Of a DNA stretch of 36,084 nucleotides, positions 1 through 7,433 are shown one piece after another; position 1 is the first letter of the stretch; each line of letters starts with the position of its first letter. The stretch covers positions 1 through 36,084 of the forward strand of contig CALUOU010000017.1 in NCBI GenBank assembly GCA_944322335.1. The letters run 5' to 3'. The DNA comes from an uncultured Bacteroides sp. (lineage in GTDB: Bacteria > Bacteroidota > Bacteroidia > Bacteroidales > Bacteroidaceae). The notes under the pieces are model-generated. The model was given only the letters and a program-made list of their open reading frames with translations. It was not told the origin of the DNA and did not search any database. Position numbers and translations under genes: made by a program.

Positions 1-63
1 CTCTATCTCCTCATCCTTACGCTCTATCTCCTTAGACTTACGCTCTATCTCCTCATCCTTCTG
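1..63 (-). repeat. Three tandem 21-bp units inside the nuclease gene
   Basis: Three head-to-tail 21-bp units (1-21, 22-42, 43-63), the middle one with a few substitutions. Each encodes a 7-residue unit of the type ERKDEEI. The array may continue beyond the window. The unit length is a multiple of three, so gain or loss of copies would change the coiled-coil length without breaking the frame. Confidence 0.8.
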
Positions 64-819
64 CATGATGGCAGTATCCCGCGCCTCGATTTCCGAAAGG
101 ATCTCGTCTTCGATATCCATGGCCCGGCGCACATCGGGCGCGGCGGCGGCTTTCACCAGACGGTAGACCACCAGACGCTCATCATTGTCATCCAGCTCCT
201 CGTCATCTATTTCCAGGAAATGCTCATCATCTTTCAGGCAATAAGCCTGATCGAACACTTGCAGCAGACGTTCCAGCCTGTTGCGCATCCTTCCTTTCAG
301 ATAAGGGATCTGCACGATGATGCTGTCGTGCGTCAGGCTTTCGATAAACCTGTCCGGCACCCCTTCAGTGATAAGATTAGAATCATAGTCCAAGTAATTA
401 CGCCTCACGTAGACAACAGGCTCCTTCAAATCTCCCAGCTTATGTCCCAAGATGTAAATGGAGACAAGAGGAAGCCCGTATCCATCGGGATTGTCATGCT
501 TAGGCAGAATGTTCCCCTGATTGAGATATTGGATGCCGAGATATTGGCGGAAGCGCAACGTCTCGGTGCTGAGCCACGTTTTCTGCAGCTCGATGAGGAT
601 CAGGTTCTCGGTTCCATCGGCGTTGCGGATAACAGCGGAGAAATCAATCCGGTAAAGAGAGATCTGCGAGCGCTGGGGAGCCGCAAACTCATGAGGGCGC
701 ATCTCCAAACGCACAATCTCCTTCTGCAGCAAAGCCGACAGCAGGATTTTCGCGACGCGGTTGTCTTCCATCATGTATTTGAACACAGAATCATAAATAG
801 GGTTTGCAATGATCGTCAT
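1..819 (-). CDS. PD-(D/E)XK nuclease-family transposase (PDDEXK_2/Rpn-like), C-terminus cut by window edge
   Basis: Open reading frame of 273 codons that runs off the left edge, so the stop is not seen. The protein starts MTIIANPIYDSVFKYMMED and contains YRIDFSAVI followed by LILIELQKTW, the spaced Asp and Glu-x-Gln-Lys core expected of the PDDEXK_2 group that includes Rpn recombination-promoting nucleases. Such proteins are scattered, often multi-copy, in Bacteroidetes and are annotated as transposases, although Rpn relatives act as DNA endonucleases. The visible end is a Lys/Glu-rich coiled-coil tail made of 7-residue repeats. I chose the ATG at 817-819 because a good -7/-33 promoter lies just upstream. 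Family call is firm; real function is unknown. Confidence 0.85.
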   Translation of the reverse strand, partial: MTIIANPIYDSVFKYMMEDNRVAKILLSALLQKEIVRLEMRPHEFAAPQRSQISLYRIDFSAVIRNADGTENLILIELQKTWLSTETLRFRQYLGIQYLNQGNILPKHDNPDGYGLPLVSIYILGHKLGDLKEPVVYVRRNYLDYDSNLITEGVPDRFIESLTHDSIIVQIPYLKGRMRNRLERLLQVFDQAYCLKDDEHFLEIDDEELDDNDERLVVYRLVKAAAAPDVRRAMDIEDEILSEIEARDTAIMQKDEEIERKSKEIERKDEEIE

Positions 820-849
820 GGGCGGAACGAATTAAAATGTTATATAATG

Positions 850-880
850 CAAAGATATTCCATTTCCGGGAATAAAGCAA
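850..880 (-). promoter_or_regulatory. Bacteroidetes-type promoter for the nuclease gene
   Basis: On the minus strand a TATCTTTG -7 box (850-857) is preceded, after exactly 20 bases, by TTG (878-880). This matches the Bacteroidetes primary sigma pattern TTTG-N19-21-TAnnTTTG. It lies about 30 bases upstream of the ATG. Confidence 0.7.
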
Positions 881-989
881 GCGGAGGGAAGAAGAATGTG
901 GCCTCGCAGATCAAATTACCCGACGCGGCTTTCATCTTCACTGGCAGATCTTTTTTTGCAAAAAGACACTTTTTCCGGCTTTCCCCTTA

Positions 990-1437
990 CACAAGGTTTT
1001 TCAAAAAACTCCGAAACAGCGGAAAACAGGGAAGGAAAACCGCATGAAATGCGGAAAACAGGGAGCGGCGCACGCGTGCCGCTGATCTTCCACGCGCGTG
1101 CCGCTGACTTGAAACATGCGTATCGCAGATCCGCCGCACGCATGGCGAGGAGACTGCCGCACGCGTGCGGTGGGACCGGATGACGAGTCACCCTGACAAA
1201 AATCAGGTTTGACGGAATGATTCAGGACAGAAAAGGCGCGAAAACGGAGTGTTTTTCTTCTCTTTCAACTGTAAACATTCCGCTATCTGACTGTATGTGT
1301 GCGCGGTATGGATTTTCATTCCGTTTTTTCCAGTCAAGGCGTACCGCAGGCGGAAATACGCGATTCTCAGGCCGTCGGGGATGCGGATTGACACAAAGAC
1401 AGACATACGAAGCGGCAAAGTGTCACAAGGGACAGGC
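990..1437 (+). repeat. Dispersed composite repeat, copy A
   Basis: Copy A of a three-copy non-coding element. Order on the plus strand: a TTTTTCAAAA/CTCC block at 996-1019; an array of ACGCGT-centred palindromes at about 1069-1170, with perfect GCACGCGTGC at 1070-1079 and 1159-1168; a block with CATTCCGCTATC at 1263-1286; and a highly conserved block at 1350-1384 (32 of 35 bases identical to copy B). Boundaries are approximate. I see no clear terminal inverted repeats or target duplication. Confidence 0.7.
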
Positions 1438-2346
1438 TCAGAGCCAGTCTTTCTTCCCCAGCCGCTCGTCCACTCCGTCCCGATAGGCACGCCAGAGCTT
1501 GCCCACGTCGCTCCACTCCCATGCCTTGGAGAAAGGACAGGTCAGGACAGCTGTCACCAGATAGCCCAGCACACCGATGAAGCTGCGCAGGTGACGGACA
1601 GCCCAGTTGCGGCCATAATGATGGTTGAGGTAGGCGGCATTGCGCACCTGATAGAACCGTTTCCATTTCTTCTTGCGGTTGCGCTCGCTCCAGGAGTCAT
1701 CGGAAAAGAACTTCTCCTTGTCCATCAAGGCGGCAGGCACATAAAGCAGCTTGAAGCCCGCCTGCACGGCGCGGAGGCAATAGTCCGTGTCATCGCAGAA
1801 GATGAACAGATCCCGGTTGGGCAGCCCGATGGCATCCACCACCTTCCGGCTGATGAGGGGGCCTTCAAAAGCGGTGCCTTTGATCTCTATGGGGGCGTCC
1901 ACTTCCATCCGGGAGAGCTTGCCGACATACATGGAGGCGAAGGGGTTGGTGAGGTTGTAGGCACGGAAGTCGTGGGTGAAGATCCGGCCTGCCAGCAGGC
2001 GGCGGGGAGCCAGAATGCCCACGCCCTCACGTCCGGCCTCGTCCATGAGACGCTCCAGGCAATGGGCACGGGGAAACACATCGTCATCCATACACCAGAT
2101 ATAGTCGGCACCTGCCTGCCGGGCTTCACGGATGCCGGTATAGAAGCCACCCGATCCGCCTACGTTGGGCTGGGTGATCACGGTGAGATCCGGCTGGGCG
2201 CGAAGCCAGTCGGCGGTGCCGTCTGTGCTTCCGTTGTTTACCACCAAGATGGAGGTCAGCAGCGGACGGTTGGCCCGCAGGCACTGGATGTTTCTCTTCA
2301 GCAACTCCAAACGGTTGTAAGTCACTACTACAGCTACAATGTTCAT
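1438..2346 (-). CDS. Glycosyltransferase family 2 (rhamnosyl/galactofuranosyl-transferase-like)
   Basis: 302-residue GT2 enzyme expected to move a sugar from a nucleotide donor onto a surface glycan at the cytoplasmic face. The N-terminus VAVVVTYNRLELL opens a Rossmann-like GT-A fold. VVNNGSTDGT is the usual nucleotide-binding turn, NVGGSGGFYTGI is typical of the RfbN/GlfT-like subgroup, and CMDDDVFP (about residue 90) carries the metal-binding DxD. No membrane segment is obvious. It is the last gene of a three-gene minus-strand cluster with a WaaP-like kinase and a second GT2, which suggests LPS core or capsule assembly. Acceptor and donor sugars cannot be told from sequence. Confidence 0.9.
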   Translation of the reverse strand: MNIVAVVVTYNRLELLKRNIQCLRANRPLLTSILVVNNGSTDGTADWLRAQPDLTVITQPNVGGSGGFYTGIREARQAGADYIWCMDDDVFPRAHCLERLMDEAGREGVGILAPRRLLAGRIFTHDFRAYNLTNPFASMYVGKLSRMEVDAPIEIKGTAFEGPLISRKVVDAIGLPNRDLFIFCDDTDYCLRAVQAGFKLLYVPAALMDKEKFFSDDSWSERNRKKKWKRFYQVRNAAYLNHHYGRNWAVRHLRSFIGVLGYLVTAVLTCPFSKAWEWSDVGKLWRAYRDGVDERLGKKDWL

Positions 2347-2355
2347 CTTTTTTCA

Positions 2356-2383
2356 ATGGTTAGTGGTTAGTGATTAGCGGTTA
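2356..2383. repeat. TTAGTGATTAG-type short repeat, site 1
   Basis: Head-to-tail degenerate units (TTAGTGG, TTAGTGA, TTAGCGG) fill the gap between the kinase stop codon and the glycosyltransferase start. The kinase stop (2381-2383) is part of the repeat. Three related sites occur elsewhere in the window. Confidence 0.65.
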
Positions 2384-3151
2384 ATACAGGCCGTCCACCT
2401 TGCCTGGCTGGACGCTGCGGTAGGCGGCCATCAGGCGGCAGCATTCGTCAGCGTCAAATCCGCGCATTTTGGCATATTCCTCGGCCAGCCATCGGTGCAT
2501 CTGCGGTGTGGCAGGCAGGCGCTCCAGGTTTTTGCAGCCCGCTTTCAGTCCGACGGGACCGATGTGCATGCGGTTGAGATCCACCAGCTCGATGCGGACC
2601 GTGCCGTCGGCGTTGCGGTCAAACAGGATGTTGCCCCGTCCGTAGTCCTTGTGGGCATAGCCGTGCTCGTGCAGGATGGCGGTGACGCGTCCGATCGCGC
2701 GGAGCACTTCCTCCTCGTAGTCAAACTTCTTTTCAAACAGCTCGTAATAGACATGGGCGCACGCGGACTGGCAACTGACGTAATAGCTGCGGTCGAAAAG
2801 CAAGCCTGCGCGCACATTCAGGTAGGCCACCGGGAAGGGTGTCCCCACTCCGATCTCCAGCAGCTTCCGGGCATGGTCAAAGGAACGCTTGGCCTTGGAG
2901 GGGCGGAAAATGCCATAGACGAAACGGTTGACGAGGTTCGGACGATGGAAAGACTTCACCACATAGGCCCGTCCGCCTTCCTCCAGCCTGCGCAGCTCGT
3001 TACGGCCTTTGTAGACAAGCACGCCTTCGCCCCGCGCGAAACGGACAGGCAGAGACTCTATGAAGGGAATCAGAGAACGATAGTCGGGATGCACCACCAC
3101 GGTATGCGGATGCGATACGGAAGACAGCCTTTCAGACAAGGATTTACTCAT
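2381..3151 (-). CDS. LPS kinase (Kdo/WaaP family), protein-kinase-like fold
   Basis: Predicted small-molecule kinase that phosphorylates a sugar (Kdo or heptose) of the LPS inner core. The catalytic loop HGYAHKDYGRGNILFD and the following IELVDLNRM are the HxD..N and DFG-equivalent elements of the WaaP/Kdo-kinase group. VYKGRNELRRLEEGGRAYVV near the N-terminus looks like the nucleotide-binding strand pair with its Lys. I prefer the ATG at 3149-3151 (MSKSLSERL, 256 residues) because relatives begin near the VVVHPDYRSL segment. An in-frame ATG at 3202 would add 17 residues. It sits between two GT2 genes in what appears to be one operon. Confidence 0.85.
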   Translation of the reverse strand: MSKSLSERLSSVSHPHTVVVHPDYRSLIPFIESLPVRFARGEGVLVYKGRNELRRLEEGGRAYVVKSFHRPNLVNRFVYGIFRPSKAKRSFDHARKLLEIGVGTPFPVAYLNVRAGLLFDRSYYVSCQSACAHVYYELFEKKFDYEEEVLRAIGRVTAILHEHGYAHKDYGRGNILFDRNADGTVRIELVDLNRMHIGPVGLKAGCKNLERLPATPQMHRWLAEEYAKMRGFDADECCRLMAAYRSVQPGKVDGLY

Positions 3152-3222
3152 ATGACGAAAATGTTTTAGGGGAGGGAGATACTCATTGACTTGCCAACTC
3201 ATTGATTCAGAAACTTACAGGC

Positions 3223-3939
3223 TCATATCTTGTCGAGCCCTTTCGTAAATTTCAGCCAATAATATTTCAGGGGATTCTTATACTTCAGCTGCTTCCACGG
3301 ACGGCTGCCGTGAGGACGGTGCCACACAGGAAGCGAGGTGAACAGACGGTTGGTGAAGCCCTGCTGAAGAGAGAGGTGAGAGATGGTGACGTCAAACCAG
3401 TTTTTAGACGAGTCCAGCTGCTTGAAGTCGAGTGCGCGCAGCAAGTCCAGCGTCAGCAGGGTGCAGCAGAAGCTGAAATGTCTCTTCTCCGTAAATTCCT
3501 GGTTCTCCCTTCCTTTGGCAAAGAGATAGGGATAGTTGATGTCACCCCGTTCGTCCACGGTGACGGCCGCCGCCATGCCGCAGCCGGGATGTCGGGACGC
3601 ACCGTCATACAGTCCCTGCAAGGTGTCCGGACGGACCACTACATCCGACTCCACAATCAGCACACCCGCCTCATCGGCCACCGCCCGCTCCTGTGCCATC
3701 TGCAAGGCAAGCAGATAGTTGGGCGAGGGATGTCGCGTATAATCAGCCAGGTTCACCAGCTCAAACCCCATTCTCTGTGAAGCTTCCCGCAGCTTGCGGG
3801 TGTTCTCGTCCGTACTGAAATCATTGTAAATCGTATAGGTATAAGGCACCTGAATGTCGGAAGCCAGGATGGCCTCCGCCGTCTGCAAAGTCAACTCAAT
3901 GGAATCCTTCACAGGGGTCATGACATGGATACGTTTCAT
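3223..3939 (-). CDS. Glycosyltransferase family 2
   Basis: 238-residue GT2-like protein. It opens with HVMTPVKDSIELT, has TYTIYNDFSTDENT as the donor-binding turn, and VLIVESDVVVRPDT (about residues 110-125) replaces the usual DxD with an ESD metal site. The rest holds a HFSFCCTLLTLDLLRALDF segment and ends in a basic, aromatic tail (YWLKFTKGL), perhaps for membrane contact. It is first in the three-gene minus-strand surface-glycan cluster, about 70 bases upstream of the WaaP-like kinase, and is preceded by a -7 box. Substrates are unknown. Confidence 0.85.
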   Translation of the reverse strand: MKRIHVMTPVKDSIELTLQTAEAILASDIQVPYTYTIYNDFSTDENTRKLREASQRMGFELVNLADYTRHPSPNYLLALQMAQERAVADEAGVLIVESDVVVRPDTLQGLYDGASRHPGCGMAAAVTVDERGDINYPYLFAKGRENQEFTEKRHFSFCCTLLTLDLLRALDFKQLDSSKNWFDVTISHLSLQQGFTNRLFTSLPVWHRPHGSRPWKQLKYKNPLKYYWLKFTKGLDKI

Positions 3940-4024
3940 CTCTTCGCTGTGTTAATTCAGTTTATCCGCTTCTGAGCCCGCCAGTTTGCCAGCCTTTCAG
4001 CCCGGCTCAAAAACTTATCAGGGG

Positions 4025-4032
4025 CAAAGATA
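4025..4032 (-). promoter_or_regulatory. -7 box for the surface-glycan cluster
   Basis: Minus-strand TATCTTTG, a perfect Bacteroidetes -7 element, about 85 bases upstream of the glycosyltransferase start at 3939. The upstream -33 region is T-rich but not a clean TTTG at the right spacing. It is divergent from the pdxB promoter. Confidence 0.55.
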
Positions 4033-4086
4033 AAGCAAAACGTTCCAAAAAAGAAAAGAAATGGCAACAATCTGCCCGGCAAAGCG

Positions 4087-4094
4087 TATCTTTG
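4087..4094 (+). promoter_or_regulatory. -7 box for pdxB
   Basis: Plus-strand TATCTTTG about 60 bases before the pdxB ATG. It lies inside an upstream in-frame extension of the pdxB frame, which argues against a start at 4061. No convincing -33 TTTG is seen. Confidence 0.6.
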
Positions 4095-4156
4095 CATTTC
4101 CTATGGCCAAGCGGAGCCTCTTTCCGCCAAGCCATGCAACTAAAAAACAGATTGTT

Positions 4157-5221
4157 ATGAAAGTCATTGTAGACAACAAAATCCCCTTTATCCGCGAAGC
4201 CATCGAGCGCATCGCCGATGAAGTGGTGTACTTGCCTGGAGCCTCCTTTACGCCCCAGGACGTGAAAGATGCCGACGCGCTGATCATCCGCACCCGCACC
4301 CGATGCGACCGCACGCTGCTGGAAGGCAGCCGGGTGAGGTTCATCGCCACAGCCACCATCGGATTTGACCACATCGACGCCGACTATTGCCAAAAGGCAG
4401 GCATCAGCTGGAGCAACGCCCCCGGATGCAACGCCGCTTCAGTGGCGCAATACCTGCAAGCCGCACTGCTGCTCTACCAGCGCGATCGGAAACTGAGCTT
4501 GAAAGGAATGACATTAGGCGTAATAGGCGTGGGCAACGTGGGAAGCAAAGTGGCCGAGACGGGCCGCGAGCTGGGCATGAATGTGCTGCTGAACGATCCT
4601 CCCCGTGCCTGCCGTGAGGGGAACGAAGGCTTTGTCCCGCTCAGCCGGCTGGCAGAAAGTTGTGACGTGCTGACCTTCCATGTGCCGCTCAGCCGTGAAG
4701 GAGCGCACAAGACTTTCCACATGGCCGATGAAGCCTTCTTCCGGTCGCTGAAGCGGAAGCCGCTCCTCATCAACACCTCGCGGGGAGAAGTGGTAAAGAC
4801 GGACGCCCTGCTCCACGCCTTGGACAAGGGAGAAGTGGCCGATGCCATAATCGATGTATGGGAAAACGAACCGGACATCAGCCACACCTTATTATATAAG
4901 GCTTTCCTCGGCACGCCGCACATCGCCGGCTATTCTGCCGACGGCAAAGCCAACGCCACACGCATGTCGCTCGACGCCCTTTGCAGGCATTTCGGCATCC
5001 GCGCCGACTACCGGATCCTGCCCCCTTCCCCGGAACATCCCCACATCCAGGCCGAAGACCTGACCGATGCCGTCCTGCAGATGTATGACCCGCGCCGCGA
5101 CAGTCAGGCTCTCAAAGATCACCCCGAACGCTTCGAGCAGCTCCGGGGCGACTATCCCCTGCGGCGGGAGAAAGAAGCGTTTCACATCTCGTTCAGCAAT
5201 CCGGCTATCACCTGCGGATAA
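4157..5221 (+). CDS. pdxB: 4-phosphoerythronate dehydrogenase (pyridoxal phosphate synthesis)
   Basis: 354-residue D-2-hydroxyacid dehydrogenase family protein. It oxidises 4-phospho-erythronate in the DXP-dependent vitamin B6 route. The N-terminus MKVIVDNKIPFIREAIE is characteristic of PdxB. TLGVIGVGNVGSKVAETGRE is the Rossmann GxGxxG NAD site, LLINTSRGEVVKTDALL is the family's second signature, and DVWENEPD carries the catalytic Glu with the His in GTPHIAGYS. The C-terminal PdxB dimerisation segment is shortish, as in other Bacteroidetes. The ATG at 4157 lies downstream of the -7 box. The 3' end overlaps the convergent purN gene by 40 bases. Confidence 0.93.
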   Translation: MKVIVDNKIPFIREAIERIADEVVYLPGASFTPQDVKDADALIIRTRTRCDRTLLEGSRVRFIATATIGFDHIDADYCQKAGISWSNAPGCNAASVAQYLQAALLLYQRDRKLSLKGMTLGVIGVGNVGSKVAETGRELGMNVLLNDPPRACREGNEGFVPLSRLAESCDVLTFHVPLSREGAHKTFHMADEAFFRSLKRKPLLINTSRGEVVKTDALLHALDKGEVADAIIDVWENEPDISHTLLYKAFLGTPHIAGYSADGKANATRMSLDALCRHFGIRADYRILPPSPEHPHIQAEDLTDAVLQMYDPRRDSQALKDHPERFEQLRGDYPLRREKEAFHISFSNPAITCG

Positions 5222-5754
5222 TGGCTGTACTCCAAAGCATGCACCTTGGCGGCCACATCGGCCGACGAATCCGTGGGGAGAACCGGACAACGGAACTGGG
5301 CGATGACGGTGCCTTCGTCGAAATGCTCGTCAATGTAGTGAATGGTGATGCCACTCTCCCGCTCGCCGGCCGCCACTACGGCCTCATGCACACGGTCTCC
5401 ATACATTCCCTTCCCTCCATATTTGGGCAAAAGAGAAGGATGAATGTTTACAATCCGGTTAGGATAAGCCTCCAGCAGGCAGTCGGGGACACGCAACAGG
5501 AAACCGGCCAAGACAATAAAATCCACCCCTTCCGAACGGAGCAGCTCCAGAATCTTCCCGCCATCGGCCCACGCTTCTTTTTCCATATATACGCTGGGAA
5601 CCCCCAACTTCCGCGCCCGCTCAAAGACAAAAGCCTGCTTGCGGTTACATACGATCAAGCCGACTTGCGCGCCTCCGTTTTCCCGGAAATAGCGGACAAT
5701 GTTCTCGGCGTTGCTTCCGTTTCCGGAAGCGAAAATTGCAATGTTTTTGTTCAT
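5182..5754 (-). CDS. purN: Phosphoribosylglycinamide formyltransferase 1
   Basis: 190-residue GART enzyme that transfers a formyl group from 10-formyl-THF to GAR in purine synthesis. It starts IAIFASGNGSNAENIV (phosphate-binding loop). VLAGFLLRVP followed by NIHPSLLPKYGGKGMYG holds the catalytic Asn-His and substrate loop, and GITIHYIDEHFDEGTVIAQ contains the third catalytic segment with Asp. The length matches bacterial PurN. It is divergent from acpP and convergent with pdxB, and its last 13 codons lie antisense within pdxB. AGAGG lies a few bases before the ATG. Confidence 0.95.
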   Translation of the reverse strand: MNKNIAIFASGNGSNAENIVRYFRENGGAQVGLIVCNRKQAFVFERARKLGVPSVYMEKEAWADGGKILELLRSEGVDFIVLAGFLLRVPDCLLEAYPNRIVNIHPSLLPKYGGKGMYGDRVHEAVVAAGERESGITIHYIDEHFDEGTVIAQFRCPVLPTDSSADVAAKVHALEYSHYPQVIAGLLNEM

Positions 5755-5820
5755 ATTACCTCTGTTTTGTGCACAAAACCGTGAAAAATGTGCAAAATCC
5801 TACATTTAATGCTCGAAATA

Positions 5821-5852
5821 TTTGCGAAAAAGGATAAATATTTCTTCCTTTG
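5821..5852 (+). promoter_or_regulatory. Promoter of the acpP-fabF-rnc operon
   Basis: TTTG at 5821-5824 (-33), a 20-base spacer, then TTCCTTTG at 5845-5852 as a slightly imperfect -7 box. It lies about 50 bases upstream of the acpP ATG, and the leader is very AT-rich, common for strong Bacteroidetes genes. Confidence 0.65.
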
Positions 5853-5903
5853 CCCCGCAAAATTAAAGAAATAAAACTAATTATTAATTAAAAACTTAAA
5901 GTT

Positions 5904-6140
5904 ATGTCTGAAATTGCATCAAGAGTGAAAGCGATTATCGTCGATAAATTAGGCGTTGAAGAATCAGAAGTTACTCCCGAAGCTAGCTTCACTAACGACC
6001 TGGGAGCAGATTCTCTTGACACAGTAGAGCTCATCATGGAGTTCGAAAAAGAATTTGGCATCTCTATCCCCGATGACCAAGCTGAAAAAATCGGTACAGT
6101 CGGCGATGCCATCAACTACATCGAAGAAAACTCTAAGTAA
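5904..6140 (+). CDS. acpP: Acyl carrier protein
   Basis: 78-residue acidic four-helix protein that carries growing fatty acyl chains on a phosphopantetheine arm. The attachment Ser is residue 37 in the [16 protein letters not shown] motif, and [16 protein letters not shown] completes helices III-IV. Length and sequence are typical. The fabF gene follows after 23 bases on the same strand, and the strong AT-rich leader with a good promoter fits a highly expressed protein. Confidence 0.97.
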   Translation: MSEIASRVKAIIVDKLGVEESEVTPEASFTNDLGADSLDTVELIMEFEKEFGISIPDDQAEKIGTVGDAINYIEENSK

Positions 6141-6163
6141 TTTTTATCCATTCATTACTTAGT

Positions 6164-7426
6164 ATGGAATTAAAAAGAGTTGTAGTAACAGGTCTTGGCG
6201 CCATTACTCCCATTGGCAACAACGTGCAGGATTTCTGGACGAACCTTGTTAACGGGGTTAGTGGAGCAGGACCTATTACTCATTTCGACGCATCGCTGTT
6301 CAAGACGCAGTTTGCATGTGAAGTGAAGAACTTCAATCCGACAGACTTCATCGACCGCAAAGAGGCTCGCAAAATGGATCTGTACACCCAGTACGCCATT
6401 ACGGTTGCCAAAGAAGCAGTCAGCGATTCCGGACTGGATGTCGAACATGAGGATTTAAACAGAATTGGTGTAATCTTTGGTGCCGGTATCGGCGGCATCC
6501 GTACCTTCGAGGAAGAAGCCGGCGGCTATGCCCTCCATAAAGACTTAGGCCCCAAGTTCAATCCGTTCTTCATTCCTAAAATGATTTCGGATATTGCGGC
6601 CGGTCAGATCTCTATCCTTTATGGCTTCCATGGCCCGAACTACGCGACGTGTTCCGCGTGCGCCACTTCCACCAATGCCATTGCTGATGCCTTCAACCTT
6701 ATCCGTCTGGGTAAGGCCAACGCCATCGTCACCGGCGGTTCGGAAGCAGCCATCGCAGCCTGTGGCGTAGGCGGATTCAACGCTATGCATGCCCTCTCTA
6801 CCCGCAACGATTCGCCCGAAACGGCTTCCCGCCCGTTCAGTGCCAGCCGCGACGGTTTCGTAATGGGTGAAGGCGGCGGCTGCCTTGTGCTGGAAGAGCT
6901 GGAACATGCCAAAGCCCGTGGCGCGAAGATCTACGCGGAACTGGCAGGCGTAGGCATGTCGGCCGACGCATACCACCTCACCGCATCCCACCCCGAAGGT
7001 TTGGGCGCCAAACTGGTAATGAAGAACGCGCTGGAAGATGCCGGCATGCAGCCCGAAGACGTTGACTACATCAACGTTCACGGCACATCCACTCCCGTAG
7101 GCGACATCTCTGAAGTGAAAGCCATCCAAGAAGTATTCGGCAAACATGCGTATGAACTGAACATCAGCTCAACCAAGTCCATGACCGGACACTTGCTGGG
7201 AGCGGCAGGCGCAGTAGAAGCCATCGCCAGCATTCTGGCCATCCGGAACGGCGTAGTGCCTCCTACCATCAACCACGTTGAGGGTGACAATGATGAGAAT
7301 ATCGATTATGACCTGAACTTCACGTTCAACCAAGCTCAAGAACGCAAAGTGAACGTTGCCTTATCCAATACATTCGGATTTGGCGGTCATAACGCATGCG
7401 TCATCTTCAAGGCTTATACTGAATAA
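6164..7426 (+). CDS. fabF: 3-oxoacyl-[ACP] synthase II (KAS II)
   Basis: 420-residue condensing enzyme that extends acyl-ACP with malonyl-ACP in type II fatty acid synthesis. The catalytic Cys is about residue 166 in CSACATSTNAIADAF. The two catalytic His lie in NVHGTSTPVGD (about 306) and TGHLLGAAGAVEA (about 343), with the Lys in STKSMTGH. SNTFGFGGHNACVIF is the typical C-terminus. It works directly with the acyl carrier protein encoded just upstream. The rnc GTG start follows after 7 bases. Confidence 0.97.
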   Translation: MELKRVVVTGLGAITPIGNNVQDFWTNLVNGVSGAGPITHFDASLFKTQFACEVKNFNPTDFIDRKEARKMDLYTQYAITVAKEAVSDSGLDVEHEDLNRIGVIFGAGIGGIRTFEEEAGGYALHKDLGPKFNPFFIPKMISDIAAGQISILYGFHGPNYATCSACATSTNAIADAFNLIRLGKANAIVTGGSEAAIAACGVGGFNAMHALSTRNDSPETASRPFSASRDGFVMGEGGGCLVLEELEHAKARGAKIYAELAGVGMSADAYHLTASHPEGLGAKLVMKNALEDAGMQPEDVDYINVHGTSTPVGDISEVKAIQEVFGKHAYELNISSTKSMTGHLLGAAGAVEAIASILAIRNGVVPPTINHVEGDNDENIDYDLNFTFNQAQERKVNVALSNTFGFGGHNACVIFKAYTE

Positions 7427-7433
7427 TTGCATC

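Larger units (their letters stand above)
820..1437. other. Long intergenic stretch without a credible gene
   Basis: Over 600 bases between the nuclease start and the end of the glycosyltransferase gene. It holds the nuclease promoter (850-880) and, from about 990, copy A of a dispersed composite repeat. Short open frames exist on both strands but none resembles a known protein, and the homologous frame is broken in copy C. Confidence 0.7.

Noticed and set aside
1-819. Insertion sequence containing the PDDEXK_2 transposase-family gene
   Set aside because: No terminal inverted repeat or target duplication is visible at the 819 side and the other side is outside the window.
220-1047. Long plus-strand open frame (275 codons)
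   Set aside because: It is antisense to the PDDEXK_2 nuclease gene for most of its length, and its translation resembles no family.
1069-1170. ACGCGT palindrome cluster as a CRISPR array
   Set aside because: Units are short, unevenly spaced, palindromic and lack distinct spacers; no cas genes are present.
1297-2370. Plus-strand frame of 357 codons
   Set aside because: Mirror of the minus-strand GT2 gene, extended into the composite repeat; composition is typical of an antisense frame in GC-rich DNA.
7356-7433. Longer N-terminus for RNase III
   Set aside because: It would overlap fabF by 71 bases and adds residues unlike RNase III; a GTG 7 bases after fabF fits better.
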